Positions 55,326 through 62,066 of a DNA stretch of 64,000 nucleotides are shown one piece after another. Made by a program: the position numbers and the translations under genes. Source of the stretch: Hydrogenophaga sp040372165 (GTDB taxonomy: Bacteria; Pseudomonadota; Gammaproteobacteria; Burkholderiales; Burkholderiaceae_C); the NCBI RefSeq assembly GCF_040372165.1, contig NZ_BAABWG010000007.1:38277-102276 (forward strand), written 5' to 3'. Within the stretch, counting starts at the first letter, position 1. Each line of letters begins with the position of its first letter. The notes under the pieces are model-generated. The model saw only the letters and a list, made by a program, of their open reading frames with translations, was not told the origin of the DNA and searched no databases.

Positions 55326-56161
55326 GCAATCCCGACCGTGACGGCGTTGGTGTTGCGCTTGCCCACCAGCGGACTTTCACGCACTGGCCCCATCAGGTGT
55401 GAGGTGTTCAGCGCCACGAATCCCACCCAGTGGTCGTTGAAGATGTGGGTGTAGTCCAGCGACAGCCGCGTGTCATACCATCCGCTGCCAGGGCGAAACA
55501 CGGCCAGGCCGGTGGCCTGTGCACCGGCATTGCCCACCCCGTAATGGGAGCGCAGGTAGGTCTTGTCAGCCCAGGCCAGTGTCATGCTCCCACCGATGAA
55601 GCTCTGCTCGCCCACCGGCAGCTTGTATGTGGTGTAGGTGCTCATGCGCATGCCGCCCTGGCGGTCCAGCAGGTCCTGATCGGCATACAGGCCGACACGC
55701 CACCGCGATGACAGGTTGTAGCGGTAGGCTCCGCGCACGCGCAAGGTGGTGGCCACGTCCGGCAAGCCATGCAGCTCGTGTCCGGCGTCAAAAGAGCGGC
55801 CGTTGTCGATGCGCAGCGAAGCGCTGACCGTGTAGTCGTCCTTGTCCACCAGGTCGGCCGTCACCCCCGTTTCACTGCTGCCCCGACCCGCGGTGAGCAA
55901 GGTGTTTGCCCGTGAGCGCGATACCTTGAGCTTGCCCAGCCGGAAGGCCCACATGGGCGAGAAGGTCCAGTGCCGGTCTCCATGGCCAATGTGCGAAGTG
56001 CCAGAAGTGACGGACCCACCGATCAGGTAGTCCTCCCCGAAACTGATCGTCTCCTCCTGCGCTTGCGCGAGACTGGTCATGCCCAGCCCGAGGGCGAGCG
56101 CCAGCGGCAGTGCTTTGACCTTTTTTCTGTCGTTGGATGCGTGGGACATGAATGGCATCAT
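55301..56161 (-). CDS. MipA/OmpV family outer membrane protein
   Basis: The 286-residue protein starts with a signal peptide (VKALPLALALGLGMTSLAQA, cleavage after AQA), followed by a barrel of amphipathic strands and an end typical of outer-membrane barrels (NTNAVTVGIAYRNNRRK). Segments such as TTLRVRGAYRYNLSSRWRVG and DTRLSLDYTHIFNDHWVGF fit MipA/OmpV scaffolds. The family includes a murein-hydrolase scaffold and antibiotic-induced porins. An ATG at 56149 is an alternative start. Its 3' end overlaps uvrA by 25 bp. Confidence 0.8.
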
Positions 56162-56233
56162 AGCGACCAGGGGCTGCGTCCAAGCTGCCCGCCCGACTCA
56201 GGTTCAACTTCAACTGCTGATCAACGACCACTC

Positions 56234-57814
56234 GTGCCTTCGCCCGCGCCCACCACGTCCCCTGCCGAAACCGAACTCAAGCTGGCCTTGCCCGCCAACG
56301 CCATGCGTGCACTTCGCGCCCACCCGCTGCTGGGGCTGAAGAACGCAAGCCGCCTCAGGCTGCGCAACATCTACTACGACACACCGGATCTCGCCCTCAT
56401 GGCCGCCAGAGTTGCCGTGCGTGAGCGGTTCGTCGGCCGGCGCTGCCTGCTCACCGTCAAGACTGCCGGCACCTCCCAGGGCGGGCTTTCCAGTCGGGGG
56501 GAATGGGAAGGCCCCACCCGCTCGGGGCAGTTCGACTTTGACGATCTCGTCACCGACAGCGCGCTGGCGCAGCAGCTCTCCGGCCTCGCCTGGCAACTGA
56601 TTCCCGTGTTCGAAACCCATTTCGTGCGGCATGTCTGGCAAGTCCGGTTTGCAGATGCCGACATCGAAGTGGCCCTGGACGATGGCGAAGTCATCACCGG
56701 AGGACCAGGCAAATCAGGCAAGTCGCGGGTGCTGCGGGAGTCCATCGGCGAGCTGGAGCTTGAGCTCAAATCCGGAGCGCCAGAGGCACTCTATCGTTTC
56801 GCACTGGCATTGATGGGCGACAAGATCGCTCTTTGGCCCGAAGACCGCAGCAAGGCCGAACGAGGGCTGGCGCTCTACACCGGCAAGAAGGTGCAGCCCA
56901 CCAAAGCCGCCGTCAAGGCATGGCCCGGACAAACCGACTCTCAGGCAGCCTTCTGCGCCGTCGCCCTGCAGGAAATGGCTCAGCTCGGCGCCAACTGCCA
57001 GGGCGTGCGCATGGCCGCGCATGCCAACGAGCGCATCGGCGCCCAGGCACTGCCTGACCCGGAGTATGTGCACCAGATCCGTGTCTCGATTCGCCGCCTG
57101 CGTACCGCGCTCGGTGTGTTTGGCGACGCCCTGCCCAAGCCGGCGCAAAAGGCCGCCGCCTCCTGGCGAGAAGCCTGGGGAGAGGCTGCCGCCGCCCTGG
57201 GCGCCGCCAGAGAGTGGGACGTCCTGCTCACCGATTGGGCCCCGCTGTGGCGCGAGCACGAAGCCGTCCGCGCGCTGCCACCACACGCGCGGCAGGCAAT
57301 GGAGCGATGGGCGGCGAACCGGCGTGTAGCCGCCACCCAGACTGCGATTTCGCATCTGGACAGTCCGGTGTTCGCACGACTGACACTGGAATTTCTGCTC
57401 TGGATTCATGAGCAACAAACAGCCAAACAGAAGCGGCCACAACCCATCGCCCGCTGGGCAGGCAAATCCATCGCCAGACAAGAGCGTCGCTTGCACCAGC
57501 TGCTCAAGAAAGGCCTGAGTGCCGAAGCACCTGAACGCCATGTGTGGCGGCTGAAGATCAAGAAAATCCGCTACGCCATCGAGCAGCTGCGCGGTGCACT
57601 GCCCAAGCGACAACGGCAAGGCCTGCCGCTGCTTGCCCGCGCACAGACCCATCTGGGCATGCTCAACGATTTACGCATCGCGCGGGAAATGCTGACCGAT
57701 GCACCTTCAGCCGGGCGCGCAGCCTGGTGGCTCGCCATCGACGACCATGAGCGCGACGGACTGGGTGGATTGCCCCATTTGTCCAGGGCACTGCGCAAAC
57801 ATGCGCCGTCCTGA
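56234..57814 (+). CDS. CYTH and CHAD domain protein (inorganic triphosphatase-like)
   Basis: The 526-residue protein starts at GTG with PSPAPTTSPAETELKLALP, where ETELKL is the ExExK signature of the CYTH (triphosphate tunnel) domain, residues 10-210. The C-terminal CHAD domain, about residues 235-520, has HQIRVSIRRLRTALGVF and WRLKIKKIRYAIEQL, the conserved His/Arg/Lys helices thought to bind polyphosphate. E. coli YgiF has the same CYTH-CHAD order and hydrolyses tripolyphosphate. Longer upstream reading frames overlap the divergent porin gene and were rejected. Confidence 0.88.
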   Translation: MPSPAPTTSPAETELKLALPANAMRALRAHPLLGLKNASRLRLRNIYYDTPDLALMAARVAVRERFVGRRCLLTVKTAGTSQGGLSSRGEWEGPTRSGQFDFDDLVTDSALAQQLSGLAWQLIPVFETHFVRHVWQVRFADADIEVALDDGEVITGGPGKSGKSRVLRESIGELELELKSGAPEALYRFALALMGDKIALWPEDRSKAERGLALYTGKKVQPTKAAVKAWPGQTDSQAAFCAVALQEMAQLGANCQGVRMAAHANERIGAQALPDPEYVHQIRVSIRRLRTALGVFGDALPKPAQKAAASWREAWGEAAAALGAAREWDVLLTDWAPLWREHEAVRALPPHARQAMERWAANRRVAATQTAISHLDSPVFARLTLEFLLWIHEQQTAKQKRPQPIARWAGKSIARQERRLHQLLKKGLSAEAPERHVWRLKIKKIRYAIEQLRGALPKRQRQGLPLLARAQTHLGMLNDLRIAREMLTDAPSAGRAAWWLAIDDHERDGLGGLPHLSRALRKHAPS

Positions 57815-57989
57815 CCCGAAATCATGCCGTTTGGCACCTTGGCGTTGGCATTTGTAACGCGAAGGACCAAATCCGTCAGTTTGGGTCAATACTTGGTTCG
57901 CAAAGCCCTGCACCGTGGCAGCGAGCGGCTGACTCGGCGCGGGATCTCACCGCCTGCTCACGCAGGACGTGCAGAGAGAGGAACGGGTT

Positions 57990-58436
57990 ATGTCGAGCAT
58001 CACTTTGCGGTTTCCGGTTGAACACGAATCTGTGGGCGCCGACGGTCTGGTTCATGGCGGCACCGTCATGCGCTGGATCGACCAGGCCGGGCACGCATGC
58101 GCCACACACTGGGCGCGTGCTTCCTGCACCCTGGTGTATTGCAGCAGCATCCGCTTGCGGCGACTGGCGCGCCTGGGCGACCTGATCGAAGTGCAGTCGC
58201 GCCTGGCTTTCACGGGCGAGCACAACATGAACATCACAGTGGAGGTGCGCTGCGGCAAGCCGTCAGACGAAGCCTTGCACGACATGGCCGATTGCCTGGT
58301 GGTCTATCTGGCGCTGGATGCTCATGGCAAGCAGGTGCGCGTGAACCACTGGGCACCCGAGACACCGGGCGAAATGGCGCTGGCCAAGTCCGCCCGAGAA
58401 AAGTTCGACAGCACACGCCCGGCACCGCTCGAGTAG
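57990..58436 (+). CDS. acyl-CoA thioesterase, YciA-like hotdog protein
   Basis: The 148-residue protein is a single hotdog domain. GADGLVHGGTVMRWIDQAGHACATHW contains the long central helix with the conserved Asp and His, and VYCSSIRLRRLARLGDLIEVQSRL the following strands. Such proteins hydrolyse acyl-CoA esters. GAGAGGAAC lies just before the ATG. It is convergent with the GST gene, with 16 bp between stop codons. Confidence 0.85.
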   Translation: MSSITLRFPVEHESVGADGLVHGGTVMRWIDQAGHACATHWARASCTLVYCSSIRLRRLARLGDLIEVQSRLAFTGEHNMNITVEVRCGKPSDEALHDMADCLVVYLALDAHGKQVRVNHWAPETPGEMALAKSAREKFDSTRPAPLE

Positions 58437-58452
58437 CGCCGCCGGGCCCTGA

Positions 58453-59070
58453 TCAGATCTGCGCGCTTGGCCGCCCGGCCATTTTGTCGCGCCATGCCTG
58501 CAGGTGAACAAAACCCGCCTCGCCGGCCTTGAAGCGCATCAGCTTCGCGAACTCCAGCGTGCAGAACGCCGTGATGTCAGCGATGGTGAACCGATCGCCC
58601 GCCACCCAGGGCTGCTTCGCCAGCTCGCCATCCAGCCACTGGGCCGTGCCCAGCATCTTCTCGCCTTGTGACGCGCCAAAGTCGGCGAACTGTGGCTGCT
58701 CCAGTGTGGCCAGACCAGGGTGCGTGTGCCGCACGCAGTTGGCAATCGGCAGCATGAAGTACCACTCCACGCGCCGGTCTGCCATCTCGATGAAAGCGCG
58801 TTCCGTCGCATCGATGCCCATCAGGTTGGGCTCTGGGTACAGGCCTTCGATGTAGGTGCAGATGGCACGGGTTTCCGTCAGCACGCGGCCGTCATCGAGT
58901 TCGAGCGCAGGCACCTTGGCCAGCGGACTCTTGCTGCGATAGCTTTCGCTACGGTGCTCGCCCGAGTTGAGATCGACCGGGATCTGCTCCAAGTCATTGA
59001 TGCCTTTCTCGGCGAGGAACATCTGCACGCGTCGGGGGTTGGGTGCGCGGGGGGAAATGTAGAGCTTCAT
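58453..59070 (-). CDS. glutathione S-transferase family protein
   Basis: The 205-residue protein has an N-terminal thioredoxin-like domain (MKLYISPRAPNPRRVQMFLA; SPLAKVPALELDDGRVLTETRAICTYIE with the cis-Pro and the SN/T-Ax glutathione-binding segment) and a helical C-terminal domain containing GDRFTIADITAFCTLEFA, the N-capping box. The Ser/Pro-rich start of helix 1 suggests a Ser-type catalytic residue. A second GST lies 49 bp upstream; the pair probably forms one operon. Confidence 0.85.
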   Translation of the reverse strand: MKLYISPRAPNPRRVQMFLAEKGINDLEQIPVDLNSGEHRSESYRSKSPLAKVPALELDDGRVLTETRAICTYIEGLYPEPNLMGIDATERAFIEMADRRVEWYFMLPIANCVRHTHPGLATLEQPQFADFGASQGEKMLGTAQWLDGELAKQPWVAGDRFTIADITAFCTLEFAKLMRFKAGEAGFVHLQAWRDKMAGRPSAQI

Positions 59071-59119
59071 GGTGGTGTGGGTGCCCGTTGTCTCGATGAT
59101 GTTTGTGTTTGACCAGCCG

Positions 59120-59836
59120 TTACGCTCTTCCTGATGGTGCCTGGCCACCCATCTCCACCATTTTTCGGGCCTCTTCCGAGAATCGTTTGGCAGCTTCGTC
59201 GCCGTCACGCGCCAGGTCCATTCGCGACGGTGGCTGCTCGATGCCACGCTGCACCGCGGGCCGTGCGCGTATCGCGTCGCGCCATCGCTTCACGTTGGGC
59301 AAGCCATCGATCGATACGCCCGACCATCGGTGGGTGCGCACCCATGCCCAGTTCGCCATGTCGGCAATGGAATAGTCATCGCCCGCCAGGTATTCGGTAT
59401 TGGCCAGTTGCGACTCCAGCACTTCGAACAAGCGGCGCGACTCCCCCTGGTACCGGTCAATCGCTGGCTGAATCTTTTCCGGGAAGTAGCGGAAGAACAC
59501 ATTGGCCTGCCCCATCATCGGCCCGATGCCGCCCATCTGGAACATCAGCCACTGCATCACCCGCGAACGGCCTTTCACATCGGCTGGCATGAATTGCCCG
59601 GTTTTCTCTGCCAGATAAACGAGGATGGCGCCCGACTCGAACACCGCAAAACCATCGACCTCGTGGTCAACGATGGCCGGAATGCGCCCGTTGGGACAGA
59701 TGGCCAGAAACTCAGGGCTCTTTTGCTCCCCGGCAGACAAGTCCAGCGCCTTGAGCGTGTAGGGCAAGCCCATCTCTTCCAGCGCGATGGACACCTTGTG
59801 GCCATTGGGCGTGGCGGCGGAGTAGAGGTCGATCAT
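59120..59836 (-). CDS. glutathione S-transferase, YfcG/YghU-like
   Basis: The 238-residue protein begins MIDLYSAATPNGHKVSIALEE, where TPNGHKV is the start typical of the Nu-class enzymes YfcG and YghU, which act as disulfide-bond oxidoreductases. GRIPAIVDHEVDGFAVFESGAIL is the glutathione-binding part and GDDYSIADMANWAWV the C-terminal N-capping box. The C-terminus has an extra polar tail of ~30 residues. Two GSTs in a genome window that also encodes gshA and gshB reflects an active glutathione economy. Confidence 0.87.
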   Translation of the reverse strand: MIDLYSAATPNGHKVSIALEEMGLPYTLKALDLSAGEQKSPEFLAICPNGRIPAIVDHEVDGFAVFESGAILVYLAEKTGQFMPADVKGRSRVMQWLMFQMGGIGPMMGQANVFFRYFPEKIQPAIDRYQGESRRLFEVLESQLANTEYLAGDDYSIADMANWAWVRTHRWSGVSIDGLPNVKRWRDAIRARPAVQRGIEQPPSRMDLARDGDEAAKRFSEEARKMVEMGGQAPSGRA

Positions 59837-60104
59837 GCAGTTTGCCTCCTGCTGTGCTGACTGAGCTTTGTTCGTGCTTGGTCGTGTTGTCTCACCCCAT
59901 GGTGAAGCCGTAACGCATTGGGGTGTGTCCCGGTGGTGTCATGGCTAGCTCAACAAACACCCACGCCCGTGGCATCACTGCCATTGGCCTGATTCACAGC
60001 AATCCGCACGTTCGTTATCCTCGCGCGTGACCAGTGAGTCGCGCCCCACCCGGACTGAAGATTTCGCAGCTATCCTCCTCAGGCAAGGCGCGATCGCTCA
60101 GGCC

Positions 60105-60503
60105 TTACACGCAACGCAGCGTCAACTGGTTAAAGCCAAACTGGCCGCTACCCGCTGTGGTCTTGCTGCCGCCTCGCACCAGCTCTTCCCTGGTCCAGCC
60201 CTTGCCTGAGAGCATGTGCAGCGTGTTGGCACCAGTGCAGGCCACCGTCTGGTCGTTGTTGCCAAAGTAGGTGAGGCAACCATCTTGCGTCACCGAGACA
60301 TTGTTGCCGTCTTGCGCACAGGTTTTTGCAATGCTGCCATCGGCTGCAGAAGAGTCTTCTGCAGAATCACTGCTGCCCCCGCCACAGGCCACCAGTGCGG
60401 CGCACACCACGCTCATGGCCGCCCATCGCAGGGCAGGGTGGTTTTCACGACTGCTGTTGCTGTTGGAGAGGTTGAGATGGATATCGGTGTCGTTGAATTT
60501 CAT
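60105..60503 (-). CDS. small lipoprotein of unknown function
   Basis: The 132-residue protein has an unusually long polar N-terminus (residues 1-26, Asn/Ser-rich) before the hydrophobic stretch RWAAMSVVCAALVACGGG, where LVAC is a good lipobox. The mature part has a Ser/Asp/Ala-rich spacer and a domain with four Cys (CAQDGN, DGCLTYF, VACTG, LRCV) that could form disulfides. GGGAGG precedes the ATG at 60503. No homologous family was recognised. It is next to the toxin locus but need not belong to it. Confidence 0.65.
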   Translation of the reverse strand: MKFNDTDIHLNLSNSNSSRENHPALRWAAMSVVCAALVACGGGSSDSAEDSSAADGSIAKTCAQDGNNVSVTQDGCLTYFGNNDQTVACTGANTLHMLSGKGWTREELVRGGSKTTAGSGQFGFNQLTLRCV

Positions 60504-61007
60504 TTTGGGCTCCCTCCCAGAATCATGTTGAAAAGTAAATGGAACGCACTGGCCTGCAGAGCACAGCTGCACACGCGAGGGAGCCGAAAGAAAATCGTTT
60601 GGTGCCGGTAGGCCGAGATAACTCACCCACCAGCAGCGAGAGCCAAGGCTGTTGAAGCCCTGCCCGCTTTCTTGCTTTTGCTTTTACGCTCCCTCTCCTC
60701 AGGCCCTGACTTTTTCGGACAAATCACCTGAGGCTCTCGCCACCACTGTCGGTTCGACCATGCAGTGGGACAAGTAAAATTGTAGGGCGGCGGTGAGCGG
60801 GATCGCCAAACGTCAGTGGCCGTTTCGTGCAGGTTTCACGCCCTCGCACCAGATTGCACAAACTGTGTCGTGGCGAAACGACAGGCGAAATTTTGCGTCG
60901 AACCGATGGCCGTCGGTGTCTGTGGATGCTCATCGCTTTGCGGTGAGTGGCAGTCCGAGTTCGATCATGAAACAGCAAGATGATGGCCTTTGCCGGCTGC
61001 GCACGTA
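60504..61007. other. spacer between lipoprotein gene and haemagglutinin fragment
   Basis: No gene is apparent in these 504 bp. A TACAAT hexamer on the minus strand (60779-60784) with a weak TTGGCG 19 bp upstream could be the lipoprotein promoter, giving a leader of about 270 nt. The reading frame of the haemagglutinin fragment runs on to a stop at 60930 but loses its repeat character at 61008. Confidence 0.4.
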
Positions 61008-61268
61008 AGTCTTCTGGGCGGCGGAGAGCGAAATGCTCTCGCCAGCGCGCAGGCTGGCGCCGCCACCAATGTTGCCCTGAACGCCCTGGGCCACGATGTT
61101 CTTGCCCGCGCTGATGCTCAGGCCACCACCGATGTTGAGCTTGGTGCCGGTCTGGTTGAAGGTGGAATCTTCGCTGCGCCACTTCGGCCCACGCGCACCT
61201 TCGGAGGACTGCGCATAGATGCGGCGGCCCGTGTCATAGGCCAGCAGCGAGAAGTTGCCGCCAGCGCT
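61008..61268 (-). pseudogene. fragment of a filamentous haemagglutinin repeat region
   Basis: Translation starts directly after the immunity-gene stop codon, in the same frame, and reads 87 residues of haemagglutinin-repeat type: SAGGNFSLLAYDTGRRIYAQ, then NIGGGLSISAGKNIVAQG and GGGASLRAGESISLSAAQK. There is no start codon of its own and both ends are cut, so it is a remnant. FHA/CdiA proteins carry many such repeats upstream of their C-terminal part. It shows that the toxin-immunity module has been inserted into, or recombined with, an FHA-type gene. Confidence 0.8.
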
Positions 61269-62066
61269 CTACCCATAAAGTGCCGATCTGAGTTTGAATT
61301 GTGTACCCCCTGCACTTCCGTCACAAAAACTCTGCATAGGCAAAACTATTCGGTCAATTCCGCTTTCTAGTGGCTCAAGCCAACCAGCGGCAAGCAATGG
61401 GGCTCTTCTCTCTTTGCCTACATACCTCCAGAAGATGGGGCTCAACCACATTGGAGTTCCTATTGATTCAACGTAGCCCGATCTCAAGACACAGCGTCCT
61501 GGGTTTCTAGAAATGTCTATCTCAACTTGCTCAAGAGGAGGAGGAAGCCCATTTGAGCGCTTCGGCAACTCATCGTGAGGACGGCCAGCAGCTTCGTATT
61601 GAAGAGGATCCTTTGCGTTTTGCCAGTACTCATATTCGACGTCCGCCACCCACGCCTGAACAAACGATTTTTCATTAAAGAATGGGACCACCCAATCTTC
61701 CCAGCAAGCTATAGATCCGGCACGAACCTCCTCTACGCTCAGAAAGCTCTGCTTAAGATTTGATACGCAGCCAAAACGAAAAGAAACTCCTCTCGCCTCC
61801 AACGGAATACTCCATCGCCCTGAGCTCTCGACTCGTTTCAGGTACGTGCCAGCATCAATGGCACCCTCCTCGCCGTTTTCCTTGAACTCCATTGGAAATC
61901 CAGACTGCTCCATGATCGCAACAACCAATTGAAGCACATGTGCCGGCGTAAGAGCTCTAACATGAGCAATATCAGCGAACTTACCCCCCCCTTCACCGTC
62001 CACACAACTCGAATCGGCATCTAGCGCAAACACTATCTGGAGCTTTTCCCGCCTATCGCTACTCAT
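61269..62066 (-). CDS. candidate immunity protein of the CdiA-like toxin
   Basis: The 265-residue protein overlaps the toxin stop codon by four bases (ATGA), the usual coupling in toxin-immunity pairs. It has no signal peptide or membrane helix, so it would act in the cytosol on a nuclease toxin. Segments such as SGRWSIPLEARGVSFRFGC and EYEYWQNAKDPLQYEAAGRP are distinctive. Its length resembles large Imm families such as Imm52, but I cannot assign it. The gene is more AT-rich than the chromosome around it, which supports horizontal acquisition. Confidence 0.7.
   Translation of the reverse strand: MSSDRREKLQIVFALDADSSCVDGEGGGKFADIAHVRALTPAHVLQLVVAIMEQSGFPMEFKENGEEGAIDAGTYLKRVESSGRWSIPLEARGVSFRFGCVSNLKQSFLSVEEVRAGSIACWEDWVVPFFNEKSFVQAWVADVEYEYWQNAKDPLQYEAAGRPHDELPKRSNGLPPPLEQVEIDISRNPGRCVLRSGYVESIGTPMWLSPIFWRYVGKERRAPLLAAGWLEPLESGIDRIVLPMQSFCDGSAGGTQFKLRSALYG

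Noticed and set aside
60724..61182. Open frame on the minus strand in the haemagglutinin fragment
   Set aside because: It is in a different frame from the real haemagglutinin-repeat translation and is Arg/Gln/His-rich noise.
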